Shown: positions 8,456 to 17,810 of the stretch, one piece after another
Layout: the number at the start of each line of letters is the position of its first letter
Numbering within the stretch: the stretch's first letter is position 1
Assembly: GCA_944385175.1 (NCBI GenBank)
Contig: CALWWB010000011.1
Coordinates: 1 to 36,510, forward strand
Direction: 5' to 3'
DNA length: 36,510 nucleotides
From: an uncultured Oscillospiraceae bacterium
GTDB lineage: Bacteria; Bacillota; Clostridia; Oscillospirales; Oscillospiraceae
The notes under the pieces: generated by a model
What the model was told of the DNA's origin: nothing
Database searches by the model: none
What the model saw: only the letters and a program-made list of their open reading frames with translations
Translations under genes and position numbers: made by a program

Positions 8456-9289
8456 TTAACCTCTGAGCTGTCTTACTATCTCTCTTGCGCAGGAGTCCAC
8501 GTCCAGCGCTGTAAGGGGCACATCCATGCCACGCTGTTTAAGATCATACAGGAGTCTGGTGGTCTCGGGCACTGTCAGCCCCTCTCTCTCCATCAACTCC
8601 ATATCCGCGAAAACCTCCGCCGGCTTCCCGTCGGCCGCAATATTGCCGTTTGACATGACTATGAGCCGGTCGGCTCCCACACACTCGTCCATGTGGTGGG
8701 TTATCAGCACCACGGTCATGCCCTTATCCCGGCAGAGCCGGGTGACGGTGGAGATGACCTCCTCCCGGCCCAAGGGGTCCAGCATGGCTGTGGGCTCATC
8801 CAAGACTATTATCTCCGGCTCCATGGCGATAACTCCCGCAATGGCCACCCTCTGCTTCTGGCCGCCGGACAAAAGATGGGGGGCGTGGCGGCGCAGCTCG
8901 TACATGCCCACCAGCTTCAAGGCCTCGTCCACTCTACGGCGGATCTCCTTGGGCTCTATGCCCAGATTTTCCGGTGCAAAGGCCACATCGTCCTCCACCA
9001 CATTGGCGACTATCTGGTTGTCCGGATTTTGAAAGACCATGCCCACCTTCCGCCGCAGCTCGATGAGCCGGCTCTCGTCGGCGCTGTCTATATCCTTCAC
9101 AAGCACCCTGCCCTCATTGGGCACCAGGATGCCGTTCATATGCTTTGCCAGAGTGGACTTGCCGGAGCCGTTGTGGCCCAGCACCGCCACGAAGCTCCCT
9201 GCCTGGATTTCCAGATCCACGCCGCAGAGGCTCTCCATCTGGTCCCCGGGATAGGTGAAATGTACGTTTTCAAACTTGATTATACTCAA
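8456..9289 (-). CDS. ecfA1: ECF transporter ATPase EcfA1
   Basis: This is an ABC-type ATPase of 277 residues with Walker A GHNGSGKS (about residues 38-45), a Q-loop in VFQNPDNQIVA, signature LSGGQKQR, Walker B IIVLDEPTAMLD, and switch His in THHMDE. The Q-loop NPDNQ form is typical of EcfA1. The start is a TTG at 9289 with AAAGGA 9 nt upstream; no ATG gives a better beginning. It is the first gene of the ecfA1-ecfA2-ecfT-truA operon. The 650 nt upstream is the palindromic repeat region, so the operon either has a promoter within that region or is read through from the methyltransferase gene. Confidence 0.95.
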   Translation of the reverse strand: MSIIKFENVHFTYPGDQMESLCGVDLEIQAGSFVAVLGHNGSGKSTLAKHMNGILVPNEGRVLVKDIDSADESRLIELRRKVGMVFQNPDNQIVANVVEDDVAFAPENLGIEPKEIRRRVDEALKLVGMYELRRHAPHLLSGGQKQRVAIAGVIAMEPEIIVLDEPTAMLDPLGREEVISTVTRLCRDKGMTVVLITHHMDECVGADRLIVMSNGNIAADGKPAEVFADMELMEREGLTVPETTRLLYDLKQRGMDVPLTALDVDSCAREIVRQLRG

Positions 9290-9521
9290 GGCTTTTTATC
9301 CTTTCGGTCTAAGCCGCTGTATGGTTTTTTTACCGCCCACGGCGGAGATGGGAATCGGCAGACGGGAAGCCGGTCGGTCTCCAAGCCGTCTTATCCCCGA
9401 ATCAAAGCCCAGCCTCAGCGGGTTTGATTCGGATAGGAGGAGCAAGGGAACTGGTGCAGTTTTCGGCAGAAGGCAACGCCTGATGCCGGAAACGGAATCC
9501 AGTGGACTTTGCTCCGACGTT
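9290..9521. other. Gene-free region with nested palindromes upstream of ecfA1
   Basis: No credible ORF is present. One hairpin at about 9388-9438 pairs TTATCC..GAATCAAA with TTTGATTC..GGATA. A second at about 9459-9500 pairs GTTTTCGGCA with TGCCGGAAAC and has inner AGGC/GCCT. A 33-nt segment at 9338-9370 recurs, with two base differences, at 9676-9708 and 9894-9926. No convincing promoter for ecfA1 was found here. Confidence 0.6.
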
Positions 9522-9946
9522 TTGGCTCATTGCCGTTCCCGGCCCGGCATTGAAACCGGGCCGCCAACGGCGAGCTTGCGGAGAAACCTGACCTGCCTTT
9601 CTCTCGTTTCCTCGTCAAAAAGCATCCCGCTTTTTGACGAAAAGGAGCGAGCGTCAGAGGTGGACATCTTCGCCACACGGCGGAGATGGGAGCCGGCAGA
9701 CGGGAAGCGACGCTGCGGCGCAGGTCAGCCCTTGCCGCCTTGGCTCATTGCCGTTCCCGGCCCGGCATTGAAACCGGGCCGCCAACGGCGAGCCTGCGGA
9801 GAAACCTGACCTGCCTTTCTCTCGTTTCCTCGTCAAAAAGCATCCCGCTTTTTGACGAAAAGGAGCGAGCGTCAGAGGTGGACATCTTCGCCACACGGCG
9901 GAGATGGGAGCCGGCAGACGGGAAGCGACGCCGCGGCGCAGGTCAG
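9522..9946. repeat. 218-bp tandem duplication rich in hairpins
   Basis: Two copies of a unit with period 218 lie side by side (9522-9739 and 9740-9946). About 207 positions align and only two differences were noticed: cttgcgg/cctgcgg and gctgcgg/gccgcgg. Each unit contains a GCCGTT..AACGGC helix enclosing GGCCCGG/CCGGGCC, then a strong hairpin TCGTCAAAAAGC/GCTTTTTGACGA. Each also has an outer inverted repeat ACCTGACCTGC/GCAGGTCAG. The right copy ends inside the 3' end of the methyltransferase gene, whose stop codon (9943-9945) lies in the repeat. The small ORFs here are not supported as genes. Confidence 0.85.
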
Positions 9947-10803
9947 GTTTCCCATCTGCACGTAGCGCCGCAGGGGAGATAGAGGCCGCTGTCGGTAACA
10001 GGCAGGGCCAGCTCCCGGCTTTCGGAGCGTCCCCCGAATTTCTTGGTGAATATGCTCTCTGTGACATAGCTGAGCACCGAGGGGGAAAGCCCGGTGGTGT
10101 AGGAATTGATTATCACAAAGAGGGGCTCATCACTGAGCACCCCAGCGCAGAGGGACACGAAGGGCCACAGGTTCTGCTCCAGCTTCCACACCTCTCCACC
10201 GGGGCCCCGGCCATAGGAGGGCGGGTCCATGATTATGGCGTCGTAGCGCCGGCCACGGCGTATCTCCCGCTCCACGAACTTGCCGCAGTCATCCACTATC
10301 CAGCGGATAGGGGCCTGGCTTAGCCCCGAGGCGGCGGCATTGTCCTTGCCCCAGGCCACCATGCCCTTTGCGGCATCCACGTGGCAGACCTGGGCTCCGG
10401 CTTTGGCGCAGGCCACGGTGGCCGCCCCGGTATAGCCGAAGAGGTTCAGCACGTTTATGGGCCTGCCCGCAGAGCGTATCTTGGCCATGGCCCAGTCCCA
10501 GTTGCAGGCCTGCTCCGGAAAAAGCCCGGTGTGCTTGAAGTTCATGGGCTTTACGTTGAAAGTCAGTTCCCCGTAATGTATCTGCCAGTTCTCCGGCAGC
10601 TTGCCCTTGTCCCAGCTGCCGCCTCCGGTCTCGCTGCGGCGGTAGCGGGCGTCCCGGTCGTTCCAGTGGGGGTTGCGGCGAGGGGTATCCCATATGGCCT
10701 GAGGGTCGGGGCGCACTAAATAGAAGCTGCCCCAGCGCTCCAGCTTTTCGCCCTTTGAGCAGTCGATAAGCTCAAAGTCTTTCCATTTATCCGAGATCCA
10801 CAT
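9943..10803 (-). CDS. Class I SAM-dependent methyltransferase, RlmI/RlmK-like
   Basis: This 286-residue protein has a Rossmann-type methyltransferase domain. The SAM-binding motif I is NLFGYTGAATVACAKAGA (about residues 119-136), an acidic residue follows in CHVDAAKG, and motif IV is IIMDPPSYGRG (about 190-200). These resemble the Methyltrans_SAM group related to RlmI, which makes 5-methylcytosine in 23S rRNA, but the PUA domain of RlmI is not evident. The N-terminal 110 residues carry WDTPRRNPHW and an acidic/basic mix. An rRNA target is inference. The gene is monocistronic by appearance and ends within the 218-bp repeat, which supplies its last residues or stop codon. A shorter neighbouring version of the unit shows that the stop region is shared sequence. 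Confidence 0.85.
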   Translation of the reverse strand: MWISDKWKDFELIDCSKGEKLERWGSFYLVRPDPQAIWDTPRRNPHWNDRDARYRRSETGGGSWDKGKLPENWQIHYGELTFNVKPMNFKHTGLFPEQACNWDWAMAKIRSAGRPINVLNLFGYTGAATVACAKAGAQVCHVDAAKGMVAWGKDNAAASGLSQAPIRWIVDDCGKFVEREIRRGRRYDAIIMDPPSYGRGPGGEVWKLEQNLWPFVSLCAGVLSDEPLFVIINSYTTGLSPSVLSYVTESIFTKKFGGRSESRELALPVTDSGLYLPCGATCRWET

Positions 10804-10838
10804 ATCATTCTCCGAACTTTATCTGTACATAATTAGAC

Positions 10839-10867
10839 AGTGTATTTTATCATTAAAGCCCTGTCAG
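10839..10867 (-). promoter_or_regulatory. Candidate promoter for the methyltransferase gene
   Basis: Reading leftward, CTGACA (10862-10867) and TACACT (10839-10844) are spaced 17 nt apart, about 30 nt before the start codon. The -35 is a five-of-six match and the -10 four of six. Confidence 0.45.
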
Positions 10868-10916
10868 GTCAAGGACTGCCGGATTTTTTAGCGCCGGTTT
10901 CCCTGTCTTTTTAAAA

Positions 10917-11186
10917 CTATTACCACCCTGCCTTTGGGCAAGGTGGTAATTCATCTTGTCGAAGAAGGCTATGCCTTCTTCGACAAAAAAGATTGCACTT
11001 CGCTCCATGCCTCGGTTGTACGCCAAAGGCGTACAATTCGACACTTCGCTCCGTGAGAAGTGTTTTCTGCGACGCACATGTCGCCGCAGAAAACGATTAA
11101 AATTATTTTTTCGCTGAGGCGAAAAAACTCTGTGAGGCTTTTTCGAAATTCTCTATTACCACCCTGCCTTTGGGCAAGGTGGTAAT
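10917..11186 (-). repeat. Structured repeat copy A with twin flanking hairpins
   Basis: A 34-nt hairpin sequence (arms ATTACCACC/GGTGGTAAT) occurs at 10917-10950 and identically at 11153-11186. Between them is the roughly 200-nt core shared with 22744-22941 and 24131-24330. Core stems in this copy are 10958-10984, 11016-11036, 11041-11063, 11062-11094 and 11106-11127. GCCTCG (11009-11014) can pair with TGAGGC (11133-11138) to close the last four into a multibranch. The right hairpin begins 28 nt past the stop of the lipoprotein gene and probably serves as its terminator. Strand is given as minus because it follows a minus-strand gene; orientation of any transcript is inference. Confidence 0.85.
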
Positions 11187-11213
11187 AAAACGCAATATCT
11201 GTCAAAAAAGCGG

Positions 11214-12374
11214 CTACCAGCATTTTTTGCAGGGAGTATATCCCATGCTTTCCGCCTGGCTCAGGCTCACCTGAGTTGGGTCTTTCATGTTGCTGCACTC
11301 CGGGTCGCTGTGATACTTGGAGCCGCTCTTGGGTATCCAGACCATAGTCTCCCGGCTCTGGGGCTGCTCCGTCTCCGCCGGAGTGGGTTCCGGGCTCTCC
11401 CCGGCACCGGGCTTTGCTATGCTCCGGCTCTTGCCTCCGGGGACAAGCAGCTGCTCCTCCGTGGCCGTTTTGTCCGTGGTGACGGTGAGCTCCTCCCCGT
11501 CGGAGCTTATAATAATGTCCCCGTTCAGATCCGTGCGCAGTATTTTGCAGTCCGCATCCCGCAGGCGGCTGAGGGTGCCCTCCTCCGGGTGTTCATAGCT
11601 GTTGCCCTCCCCCACGGAGATGACGGCGTATTCCGGCATGACCTCCCGGAGGAAGGGATATGATGTGCTGGTGTCGCTGCCGTGGTGGCCCAGCTTCAGG
11701 ACATCGGCCTTCAGCTCCGCTCCCGAATCCAGAAGGGCCTGCTCCGCCTCCCGCTCGGCGTCCCCGGTAAAGAGGAAGGAGGTCTCCCCGTAGCGTATCA
11801 TCAATACGATGGAGGTGTTGTTGGTGTCCTCCCCGGCATTCAGGCCCAGTATCTCCACCTCTGCGCTGCCCAGGTCGTACATGTCCCCGGCCTCCGGCAC
11901 CGTGAGTCCGCCGCCCCTATCTTCGGCATACTCTTTAAAAGTTTCAAAAACCCCGCTGTCGTAGTCCGTCACCGGGCAGAGGGTGAGCTCCGCCGTGGCA
12001 TAATTGAAGGCTCCGGGCAGGCCGCCGATATGGTCCTCGTGGGCGTGGCTGGCAACAACGATATCCAGCTTATCCGCCCCGGCCTTTTTCAGCACCGTAT
12101 ATATAACATCCGAGTCTCCCCGGTTGCCCCCGTCAATAAGCATGAAATGCCCGTCGCACTCCACCAGGGCGGCGTCCGCCTGGCCCACGTCTATAAAGTG
12201 CACCGAGAAGCTTCTGCCCTCTTCCGGCAGCTCCGTCGGGGGAGATGCGGACATCCGGGCGGGGGAGGCCGCCGGTGCAGGCGTGGCCGAGGCCGGAGCC
12301 ATGCCGCAGCCAGCCATGAGCAGCAGAGCCAGACACAGCAGAGCCAGACAGCGCCTCAGCTTTGTATTTCTCAT
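11214..12374 (-). CDS. Secreted MBL-fold hydrolase lipoprotein, ComEC-C-terminal-like
   Basis: This 386-residue protein has a lipoprotein signal: a basic start, a hydrophobic run, and lipobox LLLMAGC with Cys23, so it should be anchored outside the membrane. After an Ala/Pro linker comes a metallo-beta-lactamase domain with SHAHEDHIGG (metal ligands His110, His112, Asp114, His115). Other ligand regions include FLFTGDAE and LGHHGSDTS. The layout matches stand-alone relatives of the ComEC/Rec2 C-terminal nuclease-like domain. A Pro/Glu/Thr linker leads to a C-terminal segment with YHSDPECSNM and CKKCW, a small cysteine/histidine metal-binding module seen at the ends of similar proteins. Hydrolysis of extracellular nucleic acid or phosphodiesters is plausible but not shown. 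Its SD GGAGG precedes the ATG at 12374. Confidence 0.88.
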   Translation of the reverse strand: MRNTKLRRCLALLCLALLLMAGCGMAPASATPAPAASPARMSASPPTELPEEGRSFSVHFIDVGQADAALVECDGHFMLIDGGNRGDSDVIYTVLKKAGADKLDIVVASHAHEDHIGGLPGAFNYATAELTLCPVTDYDSGVFETFKEYAEDRGGGLTVPEAGDMYDLGSAEVEILGLNAGEDTNNTSIVLMIRYGETSFLFTGDAEREAEQALLDSGAELKADVLKLGHHGSDTSTSYPFLREVMPEYAVISVGEGNSYEHPEEGTLSRLRDADCKILRTDLNGDIIISSDGEELTVTTDKTATEEQLLVPGGKSRSIAKPGAGESPEPTPAETEQPQSRETMVWIPKSGSKYHSDPECSNMKDPTQVSLSQAESMGYTPCKKCW

Positions 12375-12393
12375 GTTATAACCTCCTATTGAA

Positions 12394-12418
12394 TCAGGGG
12401 GCCGATCCGGCCCCCTGA
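12394..12418 (-). terminator. Perfect GC-rich hairpin after the kinase gene
   Basis: Arms TCAGGGGGCCG and CGGCCCCCTGA flank ATC. It lies about 45 nt past the histidine kinase stop and just before the SD of the lipoprotein gene. The downstream T content is poor, so termination may be partial. If the promoter at 12433-12461 is real, the hairpin would also lie at the 5' end of the lipoprotein mRNA. Confidence 0.55.
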
Positions 12419-12432
12419 ACCATCTTTATTTG

Positions 12433-12461
12433 ATTATAGCAGATCTTTATCCGTATTTCCA
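12433..12461 (-). promoter_or_regulatory. Candidate promoter for the MBL lipoprotein gene
   Basis: Reading leftward, TGGAAA (12456-12461) and a perfect TATAAT (12433-12438) are 17 nt apart, in the gap between the kinase stop and the lipoprotein start. Confidence 0.5.
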
Positions 12462-12463
12462 GC

Positions 12464-14584
12464 TCAGTCCACAGTGCGGAATTTCAGCGTTACCTTGAAC
12501 AGGTCGCCGTCCACGGTGAGCTCCAGTTCTCCTTTTTGCAGCTGCACAAGGCTCCGGGCTATGCTGAGCCCTAAGCCGCTGCCCTCGGTATTCCGGGAGC
12601 TGTCTCCCCGGACGAAGCGCTCCATCAGCTCCTCGCCGCTGATGTTCAGCTGCTGGGCGGAAATATTGCGGAAGGTGACGGTAGCCCGGCCTGCCTCCTT
12701 GTCCAGGTTGATATACACCCGGGTCCCGGCCATGGCATACTTGCACACGTTGTTCAGCAAATTGTCAAAAACACGCCACATGTGCCGCCCGTCGGCCATA
12801 ATCGTCACCGGCTCCTCCGGCTTCGTCACTATCAGCTCCAGCCCGGCGGCTTTCAGCTTCTCGGCGTATTCCCCGGCGCACTGGTCTATGAGTACGCCCA
12901 GCTCACAGCGCTCCAAGCTCACATTCAGGTTGCCGGTGCTGGCCTTGGAGGCCTCGATCAGATCGTCGATGAGCTTTTTCAGTCTGGCAGACTGGCGGGA
13001 CAGGACTTCCAGGTATTCCCTGGCCTTCTCGTTGTCTATCTCCTCCTTCTCCAGCAGATCCACATAGTTGATGATGGATGTGAGAGGGGTCTTTATATCG
13101 TGGGAGACATTGGTGATAAGCTCCGTTCTGAAATGCTCCGACCGCATCCGCTCGTTCACCGCCTTGTTCATGCCCTCGCCTATGCGGTTTAGCTGCTCGC
13201 CGTGTTCCTTCAGGGGCCCCCGCATTTTTGCGGTGTCCACCCGGTAGTCCAGGTTGCCCTGGCTCAGCTCCTCCCCGGCTTTCAGCAGCTTCTTCATGCA
13301 CAGCAGCACATAGGCCGTCAGCAGCACCAGAACGGCTCTCTCTATGAACCAGCTGAAAATCATAAAGCTGCCGCCAGAACCGAAGCCCACCATCCACAAA
13401 AATTCCACAAAGAGAATAGCGAAGATTATAAGAGTGGCCTTGGGCACCAGGGCCATGCCCCTCAAGGCGTCTCCAACAAAGGCCAGCAGCTTTTTGAAGG
13501 TGCGCCAGCACCACAGGAGCAGGCGGATGCTGATGCAGCTTTTCAGTACATTACCCAGTTTCAGACGCCGGGCAAAGCTCAGGCTCCACCAGATGCAGAG
13601 GGCTGCCCCCGCCTCGAACACCAGGGTATAGGTAATAAATTTCAGAATGTTCGCCCCGCCGGAGCTGAACTCGATGAGCAGCCCCATAAGAATGACGCCC
13701 AGGGCAGCCACGGCGGCGGTGAACACATCGAAGGGCAGACGCTCGGTGAGGCCAGGCTGTATCTCGTCTATGCCGCTCTTGTGGCCGGCGGCGGCCATGA
13801 GGAAGGCAAAGCAGCAGAGGGCCAGCAGTGCAAAGCCTATCATCGCCCCCAGCAGCAGGTTCCTGTAGGCATAGCAGTAGGTCAGAAGATTGGTCATGCC
13901 CGCCACTTCGTCGTTCTCCCCAACAGTGTCCAGCACATAGCCCACCATGCTGTATCGGGCCGTGGCCGCTTCCACATAGGCCGACTGATTGGAGTCCTCC
14001 GCAGGTTCGGGGCCGGCTGTGGGCTCCTGAGTTTGGGCGTCCCCCGTTGCGGCAGTACCGGTGTCGGGCTCCGGGGTCTGGCCGGCCGCCGTAGGCTCCG
14101 GGCTGCTCATGCTGCCGCTGAGGCCGCTATCCTCCCCGGCTGTGGAGTCCGCCGTGGGTTCGGGGCTCTCCGTGGGTTCGGGCTCGGCTGTGGGGCTGGG
14201 GACAACGGCCCGGTAAATGGCCGCATCCTCCGCCGGGTACCAGAAGCCGTAGGGGCTGGTCTTAAGGATATAGCTCTTGCCGCTCAGGCCGTCGTATACG
14301 GTCTTCCCGTACTGGTCGTATATGGCAAAGGTCATGCCCACGGTATTGTCCATCTCCGCCGGCTCGCCTCCATAACGATAGGTCTCCATCAGGTTGTACA
14401 TCTTATCCACGCACCAGGGCTCCAGATAGTTGCGCAGCACTCCCTCCAGGCTGCCGCCGGTGTAGCCGCCGTAGCCGTACAGTACGCCCACGCACATAAA
14501 GCTCATGAACATGCCTGCGGCAAAAAGTAGGCAAAGGATAAAAGCCAAGGTCTTGGCAAAGGCACTGCTTTTAAGTCTTTTCAT
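12464..14584 (-). CDS. Multi-pass membrane sensor histidine kinase
   Basis: This is a 706-residue kinase partner of the overlapping response regulator. An N-terminal membrane helix (about residues 10-32) is followed by an extracytoplasmic domain. Residues about 145-215 of that domain are a low-complexity Pro/Glu/Thr/Ser run built from SPEPTA-like repeats. Five or so further membrane segments lie between residues about 235 and 435. The cytoplasmic core has the H-box NVSHDIKTPLTSI (phospho-acceptor His495), an N-box in NLLNNVCKYA, and the G2 motif GSGLGLSIA near residue 670. The start at 14584 overlaps the regulator gene by 14 nt, so the two are co-translated. The repeat-like extracellular segment suggests an envelope-facing sensor; the signal is unknown. 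Confidence 0.93.
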   Translation of the reverse strand: MKRLKSSAFAKTLAFILCLLFAAGMFMSFMCVGVLYGYGGYTGGSLEGVLRNYLEPWCVDKMYNLMETYRYGGEPAEMDNTVGMTFAIYDQYGKTVYDGLSGKSYILKTSPYGFWYPAEDAAIYRAVVPSPTAEPEPTESPEPTADSTAGEDSGLSGSMSSPEPTAAGQTPEPDTGTAATGDAQTQEPTAGPEPAEDSNQSAYVEAATARYSMVGYVLDTVGENDEVAGMTNLLTYCYAYRNLLLGAMIGFALLALCCFAFLMAAAGHKSGIDEIQPGLTERLPFDVFTAAVAALGVILMGLLIEFSSGGANILKFITYTLVFEAGAALCIWWSLSFARRLKLGNVLKSCISIRLLLWCWRTFKKLLAFVGDALRGMALVPKATLIIFAILFVEFLWMVGFGSGGSFMIFSWFIERAVLVLLTAYVLLCMKKLLKAGEELSQGNLDYRVDTAKMRGPLKEHGEQLNRIGEGMNKAVNERMRSEHFRTELITNVSHDIKTPLTSIINYVDLLEKEEIDNEKAREYLEVLSRQSARLKKLIDDLIEASKASTGNLNVSLERCELGVLIDQCAGEYAEKLKAAGLELIVTKPEEPVTIMADGRHMWRVFDNLLNNVCKYAMAGTRVYINLDKEAGRATVTFRNISAQQLNISGEELMERFVRGDSSRNTEGSGLGLSIARSLVQLQKGELELTVDGDLFKVTLKFRTVD

Positions 14585-15281
14585 TTTTCTTTCCTCTCTC
14601 CATCTTGTAGCCCTGGCCCCACACGGCTTTTATATACCTGGGTTCGGCGGGGTTTATCTCCACCTTTTCCCGCAGGTGCCGTATATGTACGGCCACAGTG
14701 GTCTCCGCGCCGTAGGGCTCGTCTTTCCATACAAGGCGGTAAATCTCCCTGGGGGAGAACACCCGCCCCGGGTTATTCATAAGGAGTTTCAGTATCTCGT
14801 ACTCCGTGGGCGTCAGGCTCACCTGCTCCCCGTCCACGGTAACATCCTTGCTGCTGTCGTCCAGGCTGATGTTGCCTATGGTCAGGGCGCTGCCGCCTGT
14901 ACCGCCGCTGCCCCCCAGCCGGGTATAGCGCCGCAGCTGGCTGCGCACTCTGGCCAGCACCTCCAGGGGATTGAAGGGCTTGGTTATATAGTCGTCGGCC
15001 CCCACATTCAGGCCCAGGACCTTGTCCGTGTCCTCGCTCTTGGCGGTGAGGAGTATGACGGGTACATTGCTGTATTCCCTCAGCTTGACCACGGCGCTTA
15101 TGCCGTCCAGCTTGGGCATCATAATGTCCAGCAATATAAGCTGCACCTGTTCCCTGTCCAGTATGTCCAGGGCCTCCTGGCCGTTATAGGCTTCCAGCAC
15201 CCTATATCCCTCCGGCTCCAGATATATTTTCAGAGCCGAGACAATATCCTTTTCGTCATCGCACACAAGTATGTTGTACAT
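14571..15281 (-). CDS. OmpR/PhoB-family response regulator
   Basis: This 236-residue protein has a receiver domain (residues 1-115) with the acidic pair CDDE, the phospho-acceptor Asp52 in LLDIMMP, Thr in LLTAKSED and Lys in TKPFNP. The C-terminal winged-helix domain (about 135-230) carries LTPTEYEILKLLMNNPGRVFS-type sequence and VAVHIRHLREK in the recognition region, as in VanR/PhoB relatives. A linker of Gly/Ser (about 122-130) separates the domains. It starts at an ATG with GAGGTGG upstream and is followed directly by the overlapping kinase gene. The target genes cannot be read from the sequence. Confidence 0.95.
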   Translation of the reverse strand: MYNILVCDDEKDIVSALKIYLEPEGYRVLEAYNGQEALDILDREQVQLILLDIMMPKLDGISAVVKLREYSNVPVILLTAKSEDTDKVLGLNVGADDYITKPFNPLEVLARVRSQLRRYTRLGGSGGTGGSALTIGNISLDDSSKDVTVDGEQVSLTPTEYEILKLLMNNPGRVFSPREIYRLVWKDEPYGAETTVAVHIRHLREKVEINPAEPRYIKAVWGQGYKMERGKKNEKT

Positions 15282-15345
15282 CTTTCCACCTCGTTCATTC
15301 CTGGGAGCAGGCCCGGCGCCGGGTCTTTCCCTTTCCCTCGGTCTT

Positions 15346-15374
15346 ATTCTACGTCAAAATTAATTAAAAACCAA
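15346..15374 (-). promoter_or_regulatory. Candidate promoter for the two-component operon
   Basis: Reading leftward, TTGGTT (15369-15374) and TAGAAT (15346-15351) are separated by 17 nt inside an AT-rich stretch, giving a leader of about 55 nt that includes a GC-rich palindrome at about 15311-15323. Confidence 0.5.
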
Positions 15375-15412
15375 TGGGGCAATGATTTAAGATTTGTTTA
15401 AGGTCCCGTCGC

Positions 15413-15517
15413 CCTTTCCGGACAAAAGCTCTCCGGCTTTGGTTCGGAAAGGAAGAAAGCGTTTGAATCCTCACCGCCTTGCGCTTATGCGCAAGGTGTG
15501 ACATTCAAACGCTTTCT
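15413..15517 (-). terminator. Two long consecutive hairpins downstream of lepA
   Basis: 15454-15517 is a 64-nt hairpin with 15-bp outer arms (AGAAAGCGTTTGAAT and its complement), then TCAC/GTGA, then CCTTGCGC/GCGCAAGG around a TTAT loop. It starts 4 nt past the lepA stop. 15413-15452 is a second hairpin, CCTTTCCG/CGGAAAGG with inner AC/GT and AAAGC/GCTTT separated by symmetric one-base bulges. Termination of lepA is the simplest role, although T tracts are weak. Confidence 0.75.
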
Positions 15518-15521
15518 GACG

Positions 15522-17323
<1,802 letters not shown>

Positions 17324-17327
<4 letters not shown>

Positions 17328-17650
17328 TCTTGGGCTCCTTTTCCGGTGAATTCATCCAGGGCCTGGCGGGCCTTGTTCATCAGGGTGTTCATCTCCCCCA
17401 GGAAGGCCCTGGCCGCCTCGGCGGTGCTCTGGGGGGCGTTGGGCAGCTCGCTGCGGCACAGCAGATAGTCCGCGCTCACTCCATAATAGTCGCAGGCCTT
17501 GCACACGAAGGCCAGGCCCGGCTCTCTCGCTCCGTTTTCATAGTGGCTCAGCAGGGCCTGGCTTATATGCAGGTCCGCCGCGGCCTTGCGCTGGCTGATG
17601 TTCTTCTCCCGCCGCAGCGCCGACAGGGTCTCTGAAAAGCTTCTCTCCAT
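17324..17650 (-). CDS. XRE-family HTH transcriptional regulator
   Basis: This 108-residue protein has a Cro/CI-type helix-turn-helix: residues about 5-60 include [23 protein letters not shown] and end with [11 protein letters not shown], the classic XRE layout. The C-terminal 40 residues are helical and Ala/Leu-rich ([19 protein letters not shown] region), probably a dimer or ligand helix. The start is set at the ATG at 17650 because GGAG lies 5 nt upstream; an in-frame TTG at 17665 lacks an SD. It overlaps lepA (ATGA). A perfect 19-nt palindrome over its promoter is the likely operator, so autorepression is inferred. The ligand or signal is unknown. Confidence 0.9.
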
Positions 17651-17684
17651 CTTTTCTCCGTCCAAATAGTATTCAAATTATACA

Positions 17685-17703
17685 GTCAGTATATTATACT
17701 GAC
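17685..17703. promoter_or_regulatory. Perfect 19-nt palindromic operator
   Basis: GTCAGTATA and TATACTGAC flank a single central T. The palindrome covers the -10 of the leftward XRE-lepA promoter and lies about 40 nt upstream of the pta -35. Its size and symmetry suit an XRE dimer. Binding is inferred from position only. Confidence 0.7.
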
Positions 17704-17721
17704 GAAAGTCTCCTTTGTAAA
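17693..17721 (-). promoter_or_regulatory. Promoter for the XRE-lepA operon
   Basis: Reading leftward, TTTACA (17716-17721, five of six) and a perfect TATAAT (17693-17698) are exactly 17 nt apart. The -10 is inside the palindrome, so a bound repressor would block polymerase. A weaker alternative pair is TCGTCA (17700-17705) and TATAAT (17677-17682). Confidence 0.7.
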
Positions 17722-17741
17722 TAGAAATAAGCGCAAAATTC

Positions 17742-17770
17742 TTGAAAAAGCCGGGAAAGCGTGGTACATT
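17742..17770 (+). promoter_or_regulatory. Promoter for pta
   Basis: TTGAAA (17742-17747) and TACATT (17765-17770) are separated by 17 nt, about 40 nt before the pta start codon. The spacing is ideal and both hexamers are four- to five-base matches. Confidence 0.55.
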
Positions 17771-17810
17771 AATTGGTGGTAAAACAACAACCGTTCGGAG
17801 GTATTTTAAC

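Noticed and set aside
9415..10067. Repeated small ORFs in the 218-bp tandem repeat
   Set aside because: Their similarity to each other is due to the DNA duplication; no SD or family match.
10917..11186. CRISPR array or IS element as an explanation for the repeats
   Set aside because: There are only two hairpin copies per locus, about 235 bp apart, with no spacers of regular size, no cas genes, no transposase and no terminal inverted repeats.
17742..17810. Upstream extension of pta
   Set aside because: The TTG start coincides with the -35 box, and the family N terminus begins at 17811 with GGAGG upstream.
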